From Calvatia gigantea (lineage: Eukaryota; Basidiomycota; Agaricomycetes; Agaricales; Lycoperdaceae), in assembly GCA_025093985.1 (NCBI GenBank), contig JACAAK010000008.1:1178001-1242000 (forward strand): DNA of 64,000 bases, read 5' to 3'. How positions within the stretch are numbered: position 1 is the stretch's first letter; each line of letters begins with the position of its first letter. Position numbers and translations under genes: made by a program. A model generated the notes under the pieces. That model saw only the letters and a list, made by a program, of their open reading frames with translations. It did not search any database and had not been told where the DNA came from. This document shows positions 33,300 through 45,048 of the stretch, in pieces.

Positions 33300-35769
33300 A
33301 TGCGCGGCATCGTTGCAAGACTCGGCCCTGCCATTGCACGCGTCTTCTCGACTGCACCTTGTCGCTACGACGCCCTCCGGAAAAACACAAAATATATTGC
33401 TTCGGCCTACAAGCAGACGAAGCACCCGCTCTGGCGTCTTCTCGATGCACTTCGCCAGCCCAGGCACAGCTTGCCTCTCTCAGAGGCTCTCCACAGGAAT
33501 GGAATACCCGCTGACGAATATGACCGCTGGAAGGCTATCCTCCATGGCTCTACTATTGAGGCCGTCTCGCCCGAGGTACCGTCTTGGGTCCTATTGTACC
33601 TCATCAACAACAAAGTCCGTTCATCTCAACAAGCATGTGGTCCCATGATCGACCTCGTGTACTCCCATCTCAATGATGCGCCGAAAGAGACTCATGGCCC
33701 ACTGACTCTTCTCGCTGCTATTCAACTTGCCAGATTTGGTCTTGTCGTTCCCCTTCGTCGCCTCTCACAGACTTTCCTCAGCACCTGGATTGAACACCCT
33801 TCGGTATACTTTAATCTCCTGCTCCAAGTCGTCTCATCTATTCCCAACCGCACCGTCGAGAGCGCCAATATTGCCGTACTGCTTCTTAAGGCCATGGAAT
33901 CTCGACAGCTTAAACTGTCATCTGATACGTATGAAGCCTTACTCAACGATCGTTTCGTCACGCTCCAGTTGACGAAGTACCTCCAAACCCGGATGGTTCA
34001 AGAGGGCTTTATCCCTCAGACCTCCCACCTTGAAGCGTACCTACGTTTCTTCGCAAAAGACGGAGCGATTTACGATGCGAAACAGTACTACCGTGCTATT
34101 CACGTCCAAGAACCTCCGGTGGACAGCACGACGTCCCTCCTAAATCCTTCATCCGTACCCCAAATCCGCGCTAACACGCTCATGTTGGGCAGTTACGCCT
34201 CCATCCCTCCCGCTTTCGGTTTCTTACGCAAACTTGCACAAATGCCTTCACCCACCGCGATCACGCCTTTCGCCCCCCGTAAAACGCGCACTTTAGCGCG
34301 TCTGATACGCACGAAATTTCTCAGTGTCCATGATCTCACAGCTGCACTTTGCGTCGCGGTCCGAGATCCCAAATGCACCTCTTCACACTTGATGAAGATA
34401 TTCAATCGTGCACCCGGAGGCAGACCCACAATTGCAACCTATACCGTCCTCATACGTGGGTTACTACTGCGAGGGGACACAGTCAATGCCGTATCATACT
34501 GGAAAAAACTGCTGAAGAGCGGTGTTGCTATAGATTCAGAGGCGTTAGCTACTGGCGTTGTGGCTTTGACGAGGGCCGGACGGCCTTGTGATGCCTTCAT
34601 GCTTTTGGAGCGGTTCGCCGCTCGATCTGATGATGATATAGAGACTCCTGAGACGATACCGAGGCTACGAAAACCGGTGAAAGTGACACAGAAGACGATT
34701 AATGATTTTATGGTCGCTCTCAACCGAATTCAACGCCCGGATATCGTGTTTAGGATATGGGGCCACGTGGACAGTTTGTACAATGTCCAACCAAATGCGC
34801 TCTCCCTTTCTATCCTCTTACAATCGGCACGTTTGGCACACAAGTTGGATGACACACTATCCGGTGCACTCGCTCACCTCTCCTTGAAGAATCCCTTCCG
34901 GCGAACCAAACGCAAGTCGCTCGTTTCGCCGTCTTCGACCACGCGCCATGATGCTGTGTTAGCTATCCGCGCGTTGTTGTATGATGACGCTAAACATAAA
35001 CCTGTGGGGTATACTTCAGGAATCTGGAACGAGGAGTTACCAGCGCCCGCAGCGAGGAAAGTGTTTTTACAAGCTTTGTTCGGGATGGTCGTTGAGCAGG
35101 AAGGCGGTCCGGAAAAAGTTGGAGAGATGCTGTCCATCGAGGCACCTGCAAGTGCGACGAGGAAATCTATAGACGATGACCCCACGGGCAGGTTCGGTTT
35201 ACCCAAATTGAGACCTGTGAATTATGTCTTCGAGCCTTTTGAGGATTTATTTCGCTCTCCCTCCACTGCGTCGTCAATACCCGATATTCAAAACACATCC
35301 GCACACCCTCGTCCCCAATCACATTACCCATCAATCCTAATAACAAACTCTACAATTTTAAATTATATCCTCCTCCTTCGTCCTTGATTCCCGCACAACA
35401 GAAATACCACTTCTCCTCGCATGGATGAGATACCTCCGTATACAACCTTCGTCATCGACATTAGCACTTGCATTGGCAGCGTGGAGTGAGGTCAGTGTGC
35501 AGGCTCCGTTGCTTGAAGAGTTTGCACGCAGGAGTGCGGTTGTTGGAGGATTCAGAAGCGGAACTGCAGAGAGCGGTCATGGAAGTCAAGGAGGTGGTAA
35601 TGGCAAAGCAGGGACAGATAGACTCGAAGGGAGGGGGCGAGAATATACCAAGTTGGCGGATTGGATACGGGAGTGGGTTGGAGAGAAGAGAGTGCCAAGT
35701 GCGAGGGAGGTTGGGAAGTGGGAGAGTGTAATTGTCAAAGTGCGGGAGCGGAAAGGCGAGATGAGGTGA
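33300..35769 (+). CDS. mitochondrial PPR-like protein 1 (frame break near 35380)
   Basis: The start MRGIVARLGPAIARVFSTAP, at the ATG at 33300, is basic and hydrophobic with no acidic residues, as in a mitochondrial targeting sequence. The body is alpha-helical repeat protein. Pentatricopeptide-like pairs include SSDTYEALLNDR, TIATYTVLIRGLLLRGDTVN with AVSYWKKLLKSGV, and QKTINDFMVALNRIQRPDIV. Likely role, by family, is mitochondrial RNA processing or translation; no specific orthologue is recognised. No introns are needed up to 35370. There NSTILNYILLL runs to a stop at 35387, while IPLLLAWMRYLRIQPSS continues one frame over to 35769. This is an apparent one-base insertion near 35381. Confidence 0.7.
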
Positions 35770-35913
35770 AGAAACGTGTGGATTTGGGTCGTTAGTTATG
35801 TAATGTAGGGCAGGGCCGGGTCAAAACATTGGCATTCACGGGTCTTCATGTCTCGGCTTGGCAAGCAAAACTTAGCACCACACTGCCTTACGTTATCACT
35901 ACATTCGTTTCAA

Positions 35914-37613
35914 ATGGATCGCAAACACTGCTTCTCCAGTGAAACTTCTGTGACTAACCGCCCTACAAAAAAACTGGGACCTCGATTCCCCACGATACAC
36001 CCAGCCTTGCAAGTGGAAGAACTTTTGGACTGGATCTTTGGCGACTCGGTTTTGGTCTCAACCCAAGCCTTTTGATGAGTTTACATTCTTACCCGATGCA
36101 GATTTTCTTCAACGGCATCCACTTCTGTCATTGGCTCTCACCTGTAAAACATTTACGGAGCCCGCGCTACGCGTCCTGTGGCGACAGATTGATGGAATAG
36201 ACCAACTGCTAACGACAATGTCAGAAGAGGTCATGAGAACCGTACGCCCGCCACAAGTGTCTTTCAACTGGGGTGAAGGCGGGGAGGAAGTGAAGAAATG
36301 GGAAGACACGTGACTAAGCGGGGACGATTGGGAAGGGCCTGGGATTCTTTGGGACTGGGGAAAGAAGGACGCGGAGGCCATTCCGAAAATATATGGTACG
36401 ACGTTCTTCCATTCGGAGGGAGGTCCCCTACTGAGGTCAGCCATAGATTCTCAGAAGGCCTCCTGTTGACCAAGATTGGAAACGGTTTGACTATTATGCG
36501 ACCTTTGTTCAAATTTTCGAAAACCGGAACCCGCGTGCCCCTGGTGATCTGGTGAAACTTGGACGGAACGTCTACGAAGCGCTGCGGATGCGCCACCTCT
36601 CCCAAGGTCCTCTCCTGCCTAACCTTCGAACCCTCGCTTTTAAGCGTCGGCAGGTCCGATATGCCAGTCTTTTGTTGACCCCTCGTCTCAGGAAACTTTT
36701 CTTTTCGCAATCTTCTTTTTTAGACGGAAAGTGTTTGCGTGCGTACTGCAAGGATATGCAGGGCTTCTTCGAGGTCATCAAACACAATCCGCATGTTATG
36801 CTGAAGAACATTCATCTGGAACGCATATTAATGACTCCAAACGCCAGAGAGTCTTTCGCCAATCTCCTCATCGATTATCATTGGCGGGGGGAAGGGCTAG
36901 AAGTAGCCGGCGCACTGCTCGAACGCGGCCTTCCACACAATGCCCTGAGGATTCTATTGGTAGAGAACAATGTATGGCAGGTGACGGTCAAAGTGGAGCG
37001 GTTTGACCTTGATTTAGTGCTTCCTGAGGATGCGATTCGATCTCGAAACAGTCTCCGTGTGTTCAAAATCGACTCCATTGAACTCTCAAGGGGGGTAGAG
37101 AATGGGTCACCTTTGGCAACCTGTTTCTTCATGCAACTCCTTCGACGTCTGTGCGCCCCCAATCTTGCATCTTTCAAATTTTATGGGGGACCTTGCCACC
37201 CGAGCATTGACGATGTCAGGAATATTATCATACTCCTGCAAGAGGGAAATGCATATGGCACAGAAGCGCCAGACGTGCCTTATCCCATCATATATCTCAG
37301 CGGCAGGGAGAGCCCAGACGTGACGTCGATCCACTCACCACATCAAGTCTGCACCTTGCTAATTCTTTTCGTCTTCTCTGCGAGCCGATCCTCATCTATC
37401 AACCCTACCTCGCGGTTCGCCTATCCCCGAAGCATTTGCCTTGAGCGGGTCTCTGCTGACCTTGCGGACGATGAACTCGGAACCTTATCCGCGTTGTTGC
37501 CTCGCCTGGTCAGTTTTGTGGTAGATCCAACTAGCGGAGGCAGGAAATACAAGTCCAGGACGACCTTAGTCGGGCTTCGGTTGCTAGCACGGAATTGCGT
37601 ATCTCTCAAATGA
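35914..37613 (+). CDS. F-box/leucine-rich-type protein, frame-broken as read
   Basis: The start is ATG 35914. HPALQVEELLDWIF plus HPLLSLALTCKTFTEPALRV and LWRQI match an agaricomycete F-box (Skp1-binding, substrate receptor of SCF ubiquitin ligase). The two halves differ by one frame around 36070 (a TTTT run; no GT-AG intron of the right length was found). After an intron near 36313-36455 the long exon has WKRFDYYATFVQIFEN and GPLLPNLRTLAF, followed by irregular leucine-rich repeats (for example RRLCAPNLASFKFYGG and DDELGTLSALLPRLVSFVVD). Translation ends at TGA 37611-37613, but the same frame stays open to 37925 with protein-like sequence (VDIWFNAGFNWACFSAITG). A 105-nt intron from GTATCT (about 37595) to AATGCAG (about 37699) could bypass the stop. 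Targets are unknown. Confidence 0.6.
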
Positions 37614-37925
37614 GTAGACATTTGGTTTAACGCGGGTTTCAATTGGGCGTGTTTCTCTGCTATTACTGGCGTCCCTGTGCCTCATGACAGAATTGCAATG
37701 CAGGCCTTACTTAGCAGAGCACGGAATGTGAACTGGCACTTCTTGATCTTAGGAGACTCGGACATTGGAGGAGCACACATTGGGGATTCTAAGGATACGA
37801 CCGTTAATTTCTTTTTAACGGTCGGTCCTAACCTCGTACTGCGACCGCGTGCGGTTTCCGAGCCCCGGGGGAAGGAAAAGTTATGGAAGGATGTCTCTGT
37901 TGCACTCCCTCCTTCCGAGAAATAG
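37614..37925 (+). other. possible C-terminal extension of the F-box gene
   Basis: This region is open in the same frame as the upstream F-box exon, directly after its TGA. It reads VDIWFNAGFNW, PVPHDRIAMQALL, NWHFLILGDSD and NFFLTVGPNLVLRPRAVSE. It lacks its own good start and promoter, so it is either a last exon, read-through extension or remnant. Confidence 0.4.
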
Positions 37926-38580
37926 CATTTTCCAAGATGTGTTTACCCGCGATCTGTTCGGTTCGTTCTACAAACTCCCAGTTTTTCTAACACATACAGC
38001 AATAGAAAATAAACATAGGAACCGGCTTCTGCGGTCCTGTAATGGTGTCCGTTTTTAACACCTCTGAAAGTTGCTGCATATAAGTAACTTGATGGGTCCC
38101 CTTGGGTGAGGAAGCAAAGGGTCGACCCAAGGTGACAGGGCAATTCTATTCTCAACATCAGCGGGGCCTCGGCACCCGGACGTTCCCTTCCAGCCAGAAA
38201 GGCTCATCCCTCATGCCAGCGAGCCACGGAAATTCAGTAAATTCACGAACTGGCGCAACAAGTCACTTCTAATCCCCCACTTCCCATTCCTAGGAGTGCA
38301 GCAACCAGATTACCGACATGCTAGGCCGGGGGGGGGGTCTCACATGTCAGTGCATATGGTCAATGAGAGATCAAAGTTTGGTGCTCAGGAGGCGGTTTTG
38401 TCACAAGTGTTGTGGATGCTATCGATGCCATACCGGTAACCATAAAGTGACATTCGTCGAGGGTTCGAACCCATGTTACATAATCTGGAAGGCCCCGGAT
38501 CGCAGGCGATCAGGTACCTGATAAGGGTCGAAAAATGGTAATTAAGTTCCCTCCTACATCACACCTGATCCCCACGCACA
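37926..38580. other. intergenic, no gene recognised
   Basis: This spacer precedes ZPR1. It has a G9 run at about 38328-38336 and a GGGTTCGAACCC palindrome near 38462 that superficially resembles a tRNA T-arm, but no cloverleaf can be built. The ZPR1 promoter is presumably in the last 100-200 bases. Confidence 0.45.
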
Positions 38581-40344
38581 ATGTCCTCCTCTAATCGAGA
38601 AGAGCTCTTTCCCGTCATTGGGAAAATCGCTGAACAGGCTGATAATATTCCTGCTAATGACGAAACACAAACTGCTGCTGCAGACGACGAGGACGAGAGG
38701 GTTGTGACAGAGGTCGAGTCACTGTGCATGAAGTGTGAAGAAAAGGTCAGTCATCGATACTCGACTAGCGAATCGACCCCTTAATATTGAGGGACACGCC
38801 TAGTAGGGGACCACGAGATTGCTCCTAACCTCCATACCCTTCTTCGGAGAAATCGTGGTCATGTCGTTTAGATGCGGATATTGCGGGGCGCAGAACAATG
38901 AAGTCCAACCCGCGGGGGAGATAAAACGTACGTCACCACCTTTATCCCCAAAGTGCCCCCCGATTACCTGACAACGTATTATAGCGGAAGGAACTGCGTA
39001 TACTGTTGGCATTTATAACCGCTCAGATCTCGACCGTCAGATTGTCCGGTCATCAACTTGCAAAATCGTCATTCCTGAATTCGAACTCACACTTCCACCC
39101 ACTCAAAGAGGACAACTCACGAACGTAGAAGGTCTCATCCGTGATATTGTTGCAGATTTGAGCGCGGACCAACCCTCGCGGAGAGTCCAAAACGAGGATG
39201 CGTATAGAGCAATCCAGAAAATTCGTCGATGGATTAAATGAGATTCTGGGAGACGAGGAAGACGATGATACTCAAAAATCACAGAAATCTGAAACCCTTC
39301 CGCGCCCATTCTCGGTTGAACTCAACGATCCTGCAGGGAATAGCTTTATCCAATTTTTTGGGAGTACGTCCGACCCAAAATGGTACTCCAGGACATACCA
39401 CAGGACACTCGAACAGAATGTTCAGCTTGGATTGGTTTCGGAAGATGGCGGTGACGAAGAGAATAAGGATGGAGGTGAAAAGGGTAAGCAAGTTGAGCAG
39501 GGCAGTCAGGGTGAGGGGGTGGATGTGGACGAGGTCTTTGTGTTCCCTGGGGTTTGTTCAAGTTGTGGACACCCTATTGAGACCAAGATGAAGAAGGTCA
39601 ATATACCTTATTTCAAGGTGCGCATCCCTGATCTTACACGAGTACGACAAACCTAATTCCTTGCTCTAGGATGTTTTAATCATGTCAACGAATTGCGAAA
39701 ATTGCGGGTATCGCGATAATGAAGTCAAGTCGGGAGGTGCAGTATCGGAGAAGGGAAAGCGTATCACGTTAAAGGTGGAGGACCGCGAAGACCTGAGTCG
39801 TGATATTTTGAAGGTTATTCTTTCACTATTTCTAGATCAGTGAATGTACCCTCTGATATTGTCGTTCGCAGAGTGAAACCGCCGGCCTCAGAATCCCCGA
39901 AATTCACCTTACCCTCAGCCACGGAACACTCGGTGGTCGCTTCACGACGCTCGAAGGTATTCTAGAACAGGTATACGAACAAGCTTTCTGAGAAGCTTGC
40001 TACGAGTGGCGACTCGGCAACGACAGAAGACAGGGCTCGGTTCAAATCTTTCTTCAAAAACCTCAAAGAGGTTGGTGATTTCCTTTCTGTTTTTTATGCT
40101 TTCTAACTCCAACTGCTGGTTAAAGATCAAGGAAGGCAATCGTCCCTTTACAATCATCCTGGACGACCCTCTCGCAAATTCTTACTTACAAAACCTTTAT
40201 GCGCCGGATCCGGATCCTAACATGACGGTTGAAATGTACGAGAGGACATATGAGCAGAACGAAGAGCTTGGATTGAACGATATAAAGGTTGAAGGATACG
40301 AAAAGGATGCATCCGCAGAGGGGAGTGGGAAGAAGGCGGGATAA
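38581..40344 (+). CDS. ZPR1: zinc-finger protein ZPR1 (two frame breaks as read)
   Basis: ZPR1 is an essential eukaryotic protein with two zinc fingers and ZPR1 domains; family knowledge links it to eEF1A folding and cell-cycle progression. Seen: ATG 38581, first zinc finger [20 protein letters not shown] with [12 protein letters not shown], first ZPR1 domain ([29 protein letters not shown]), [17 protein letters not shown]. Second finger: [20 protein letters not shown], then [20 protein letters not shown]. Second domain: [52 protein letters not shown]. One-base frame breaks at about 39221 (AAAATTCG) and 39981-39983 (CAAG) have no intron solution. In such a conserved gene they look like sequence errors. 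Confidence 0.88.
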
Positions 40345-40761
40345 TTCTTTCATGGCCATAGCAAATTGCATCTCGTTTAATTGTACATGATGTATCTGAG
40401 CATCCGGTGATTTGTTTTGTGCAATGACGGAATAATCAGGATCTTCACTGATATCGTTAGAGTTATGCGGATTTGCGCTGGTAATGTGGAGTTTCAGTCA
40501 TAGTCCGTTTGGCGTTCACTGCGCCAATGAATATGAACGCGCCTGCGCAATTGACTTTTGTGTGGTGAAGTCATCCCAATATTCCAGGGTATGGTTATAT
40601 TGTCCTTCCTTGACTTTCGGTAGTTGGTCTGGAGGTTGCTATAGTCTGAGAAATCGTTTAATGTCTGGCAAGGTTGCGCCTGCAACTTCAGTCTTATACC
40701 GAAGCACCATGTGAGGGATTCCAAAGAAAACGTTGCAATAACATTCGTCTAATGTGAATAA
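40345..40761. other. intergenic between convergent ZPR1 and NDUFA6
   Basis: 417 bases that hold both 3' UTRs. There is a short open frame with no motif and no further feature. Confidence 0.45.
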
Positions 40762-41343
40762 TTAGCGAGTACCAGTTGCAGCAGGTAATACCGCATCCTC
40801 ATCCCGTCCTACAAAACACCGCCACCATCAAATATGAGCAAAAAAAGGATACTACAAAATTCAAACCAAAGATATAACTCACCTTCATAAAACTTCTGCA
40901 AAAAGGTTTTTGGCTCCTTTGGCCCTTCGTCGTTCAAAAGAATCCCCAAAACATGATCATTTTGCTTCCACAAATTCATAGTTTCCTGGTATTCTAGCCT
41001 CGACTTGTGTACGAGTACGTCGATCGCACGCTGGTCCGTCACATAGCGGTTTTTCTCGAATCTCTGGCGGATGATGTGACGGACATAGGCGGGTGAGACG
41101 CTGAGTGTGTAGAGGGTGCAAATTTCTGGAGCCTATGTAAAGTATGTTGATGTGTTTGTGAGCAGCGAGATGGGAAATGGAATGGTGTATCGCGGTTAGT
41201 TCGCAGGCTCTGGAGCGAGATGGTAGGATTGGACGTACAGCACGGTACCAGTCGCGGTAGAGTTGGAGAACGCGTCGACGGGCATCTGAGGGACTGCCGG
41301 ATGACTGTGCAGCTCTGGAGAGTCGCGCTGGTATTGTGGACAT
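40762..41343 (-). CDS. mitochondrial complex I LYR subunit NDUFA6/B14
   Basis: An accessory subunit of NADH:ubiquinone oxidoreductase on the matrix side, which binds acyl carrier protein through its LYR motif. Exon 1 (41343-41239) encodes 35 residues including RRRVLQLYRDWYRA with the L-Y-R triad. Exon 2 begins APEICTLYTLSVSPAYVRHI, then FEKNRYVTDQRAIDVLVHKS and YQETMNLWKQNDHVLGILLN, continuing to FLQKFYEG. The last small exon encodes RDEDAVLPAATGTR. Introns are GT-AG and in phase. Length (about 125-130 residues) fits the family. No separate targeting peptide is visible, as is usual. It is divergent from the PDAP1-like gene, 237 bp apart. Confidence 0.9.
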
Positions 41344-41580
41344 TGGGGATGCTGTTGAGGGATGGCGTGGACGTTGGGGTCGACTTGCAACGGTTTGGAC
41401 CGATCCGGAGCACCCGGCATATTCGGCGGAGTCCGGCGCCGGCTTTCCTGATATGGGTTTATGACTGAGTCGCTTTGAAGTTTGATCTCGCTTGCGTTTT
41501 CATCAATTCTGCTATCGGCTGTATCATCCTCCTCTCCTTGCACTATTGAATCTTCTATTTGAATACTAATACATTCAGAT
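41344..41580. promoter_or_regulatory. divergent promoter, NDUFA6 and PDAP1-like gene
   Basis: These 237 bp lie between opposite start codons, so both promoters must overlap here or lie in the leaders. No TATA element is evident. Confidence 0.45.
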
Positions 41581-42554
41581 ATGGTTCGTGGTACAGGTAT
41601 GCCTAATAATCCTGCTGTTTGCGAGGTGAAGAGCTGATGGAGATTCGGCGGCAGGAAAGTTCAAGGCGAAGCGTGGTGGCGGGCGAAGCTTCAGGTATCA
41701 TCTCCTGAGGAGTTGGTTTGCGTGATAATATAACATGTCTGAGTAACGATGATACAGCAAAAATATGACACTTGGCAGCGATGGACTAGCATCTGGAGAT
41801 GACCCAAGGTGTGTAGTACGCCCCCATCTGGTAGCTCCACACTCAATTCATCTATACCTCCCGTATTAGAGCCCGCCGCAAAGCCAAACAAGAAGAAGAG
41901 GCGGAAGCGGAAGAAGAAGAGGAAAGTGAAGAAGATGAAGAAGAATCTGAGGAGGAAGAGGATTCTGAAGAAGAAGAGTCTGAGGAGGAGGGTAAACCAG
42001 AGCTCACGAGGGCACAGCGAAAGGAGATGAAGAAGAAACAGGCACAGGCGAAAAAGGCAGCCAAGCAACCCCAAGATGACGATGTCAATGAAGAAGATGA
42101 GGATCTGATTAACCCCAACCATGTCCAGAAGAAGTTGACGATATCAGATTTGAACGAGCCAAGGCAGCTCACTAGACGCGAACGGTGCGTTTTTTGTTTT
42201 GTCCCCGCTCTCCCCCACCGAGTGAAAACAATTTCTTCAGGGAGCAGAAAGAGAAGAAGGAGGCTGAGGAAAAGCACTGGAAGGTAGGTCTTCGATACAT
42301 GCTTAATCATTATCCTTGCTGATTGCTGTCATATAGCTACACATTCAGGGCAAGACAGACAAAGCCAAGTCTGACTTGGAGCGGCTCACCAAAATTCGTG
42401 CGGAACGAGAGGCTGCGGCAGCAAAGAGGCAGGCTGAAACTGAAGGTTAATCCTCAGTATCATCTATTCTTGAGAGACGCTCATCCGTTCTGTAGCCAAG
42501 GCGAAGGAGGCCCAAGTGAAGAAAGAGGCTCAACTCAATCGGCGCAAGACTTGA
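41581..42554 (+). CDS. PDAP1/HASPP28-like acidic-basic phosphoprotein
   Basis: The family is the small conserved 28-kDa heat- and acid-stable phosphoproteins (PDGF-A associated protein 1); molecular function is poorly defined, with a link to translation or RNA binding. Exon 1, MVRGTG, joins to KFKAKRGGGRSF, the invariant N-terminal signature. After a short exon (SDGLASGDDPR) comes ARRKAKQEEEAEAEEEEESE, a long acidic stretch, then LINPNHVQKKLTISDLNEPR and QLTRREREQKEKKEAEEKHW, which are the conserved core, LTKIRAEREAAAAKRQAETE and the lysine-rich end NRRKT. Seven exons join in phase with GT-AG borders. Complete and intact. Confidence 0.85.
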
Positions 42555-43109
42555 GATTGTCCTTGCATCTGATTTTCTTGCGGTCTGCGACTGCTACTAT
42601 AAGTGTACCAACATAGACTGTATTTCTTGGCCGTTTACAACTGGTCGTAGATGTCTTCGGTGTTTTTATGATAAAGTAAATCATCATGGCGCAAGTCCCC
42701 GACTCCGCTAAGTCTATAATTATAAACAATGGTGGTCATTTCTCTCTCGATAACGGACTTTTTTTTGGATTCTGGTTAGGCGAAGTTTTGTTCCACATTA
42801 AGCAGTCCCGAGGTCATAGCCGCGATACCCACGCCTTCTGCATCATTTGGGCCTCGTAGGGTCGGGGACTAACAATCATATAAATAACGTCCTCCGTCAG
42901 ACTTACACCCACACTGTCATTGACTAATTGACGACTCCGAGATCTAGTGTCGCCGTAGCGAGCTCCTGCCACCTCGGTTCTCGGTCATCGGCCATGATCA
43001 TTGGCAATGGTGAGGTATATGTCTCAACGAGGAATTAAGACGCACTCGAGCTCCCCATATAACGACACCATTCTGGAGTCTAGTACATCCTCCTATCGAA
43101 GCCACTTCA
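42555..43109. other. intergenic, upstream of membrane protein gene
   Basis: No coding sequence is recognised. A short ATG frame (MIIGN) near 42991 followed by GTGAG could be an upstream exon or uORF of the next gene, but cannot be decided. Confidence 0.4.
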
Positions 43110-45048
43110 ATGCCTCAACTGGATTTTTCCGACCCTTATCTGGTTGCCTCAAGCCAGAAATACTGGTTCTATGGGATCACCCTCGCGAGCGTCGGGTACG
43201 GTGTGAATCTCACGCTTTTCGTACTGTGTACCAATCTCCTCCGTTACCGCGTCTATTCTGGAAGAGACGGTGTAGGTGGAGTAGACAGGGCACGATACAG
43301 ATGGAATATCTTCTCACTTTGCTACACCATCCTCATTTCCGGTTTTGCAACTGTCAGCATTGTGTTGGAGGCTATGGTCGGGGAAAAGGCTTTTGCCCAA
43401 TCCTGGATCGTCCCCGCTGGACCCTCGTTTTACCTCTTTGATAACGTCTTTGGACACATCACAACCCTTCGGCCAGCATACGTCGCTTTTATCTCCTGTC
43501 ACTTTTTTGCTACGGGCTTGCTGGTATGTGACTTGCCGTCCAACTCACCCGACGACTGATATGACTCTTAACATTTAGACTTGGCGCTGCCTGATTCTTT
43601 ATCAAGCGCCATTAGGGGATTCCTTTGTGTTCGATTTCGCTCCTATGTGGATGGTGGTCATGGCATTGAAGAGGTAGATTACGGCTAGGTGCACGAGCAC
43701 GTCGGCGTCCGTCCGACGTTGTTCTTGACCAAAGGGATTGGGTTGGAAAGAGCGGGTAGGAGTGGAGATCACGAAAATGATCAGACAACGGAACGATGGA
43801 TAATTCTGTTCCGAAGGCTCGGAACGATACGAAAAGGGTCCGGAAAGGTGCCGAGAGCGATTACTGAACGTTCGGAAGGCGGCGTTTACGATAGCGTGGC
43901 GATTCGGTGTCGAGACGAGAGAGAGAAGAGAGAAAGAGAGATAGATTAGAGAAATAGGCTAGAGACAGAGACTTCGAGTCGAAACTTGGCTAATTCGTAG
44001 CTACCTGACTACAACAAAGTATACAGGTTTTTATAGAGGAGAATGGTGGGCTGTGCGCCCGAATTACAAAGAGTAGAATGTAAATTTTAGAGAGAGAACA
44101 AAGAAAAACATACTAGCGGGGATGAAGACGGGCCGGAAACTCACTCTAAATTACGAGGGATGTAGAAAAAGTATAATAAGTGAATAGAAAAGCGGTCCGT
44201 AAGTTTTTTTAGAGTCGGAAATGAGAAGTATGGGCGGGCGAGGTGGAGTTCGGAGGTTGGAGCTTCCGTGGTCGGGACTTCCGAATTAGGAAATCGTGTA
44301 TGATCCGGACTTCTGGATGGCTCGGAAATGGGATTTTCGGGGTCGGTGTCTTGGTCATCGTTCTCGGAAGTGAAAGGCGTCGTCGGTGAAGTGGAGTAGT
44401 GGGAGGAGTACGCGTACATGACACTTTTCAGTGTCAGGTGCCGTCCGATCTCCACAGCATTGCCATTCTCTTTGTTATCTGTATCCACAGGCAGGACATC
44501 CATCTCGTCTCCCTTTGCCTACATCTTGTCTAAACCACAATTCACTTCTCCTTTAGGTATTGGAATCGTCTTCATTATCGATGCCATTGCACCTCAGAAT
44601 CTCCCAGCTGCCCTCAGCGGTCCACCTTGGATTATAATCTGGGGAAGTATCACTGTTGCGCTCTCATGGACACTCACAGGCCTAATCATTGCCCGCTTGT
44701 TGACTTATCACTGGATTACCCGGAAAGCATTAGGAAAGCAGCAACACATCAAGTATACCGGTTTGGTGGTTATGTTTGTCGAGTCAGCGGGTCTACTGTC
44801 TTTATTTTCCGTGTTTTTTATGGTAGCCTTTTCCTTCAGATCACCTGTGTTGGTGATGGTGCCTTTTATATTGACACAGGTTCAGATAGGTATCCTGCAT
44901 GATCCTGGACGTTACGCTCGTGCTGATGGTGTCTGGCATAGGCATTATCGTCTTTACTTATCGTGTACCAAGTGACAAGCGGGAAGGCTTGGCCAGAAGA
45001 TGCCACACGAACCCTCCCGATGCCAGCTTTTGCGAGTACAGTTGGTGA
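43110..45048 (+). CDS. multi-pass membrane protein interrupted by LTR-like insertion
   Basis: From ATG 43110: PYLVASSQKYWFYGITLASV and VNLTLFVLCTNLLRYRVY, then YTILISGFATVSIVLEAM, ITTLRPAYVAFISCHFFATG and LLTWRCLILYQAPLGDSF, each a hydrophobic span or loop, up to MWMVVMALK at about 43677. The second half resumes at 44556 (GIGIVFIIDAIAPQNLPAAL) with three or four more spans, a 52-nt intron near 44890-44942, and the tail RVPSDKREGLARR to TGA at 45048. Seven-pass small-loop proteins of this style are common and uncharacterised in agaricomycetes. The 880-bp gap between halves contains an LTR-like insertion. No clean splice joins the halves, so the gene may be inactivated. Confidence 0.5.
43686..44423 (-). 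mobile_element. probable solo LTR inside the membrane-protein gene
   Basis: On the minus strand the segment starts TGTCATGTACGCG at 44423, has a TATA-like CTATAAAAACC near 44025-44035, then a pyrimidine-rich CTCTCTTTCTCTCTTC tract (about 43915-43945) and GC-rich sequence to about 43690. This is the usual U3-R-U5 layout of fungal Ty3-type LTRs. It has no pol or gag frame. A 120-codon minus-strand frame is probably chance. It lies exactly where the host coding sequence breaks. The other terminus and a target-site duplication were not identified, so boundaries are approximate. Confidence 0.4.

Noticed and set aside
35369..35400. Very short intron to repair the PPR-like 1 frame break
   Set aside because: The only local GT-AG pair is 22 nt, below any credible intron length, and longer ones would need a GTCCCC donor and remove protein-like sequence.
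38437..38490. tRNA suggested by GGTTCGAACCC
   Set aside because: The T-arm stem does not pair on either strand and no D-arm, anticodon arm or acceptor stem can be placed.
44141..44503. 120-codon minus-strand open frame
   Set aside because: It lies in the LTR-like insertion, is low in complexity and has no gag, protease or other motif.
44885..44950. Frame break at the end of the membrane protein
   Set aside because: A 52-nt intron with donor GTATCC and acceptor GCATAG joins QVQIG to IIVFTYRVPSD in phase.
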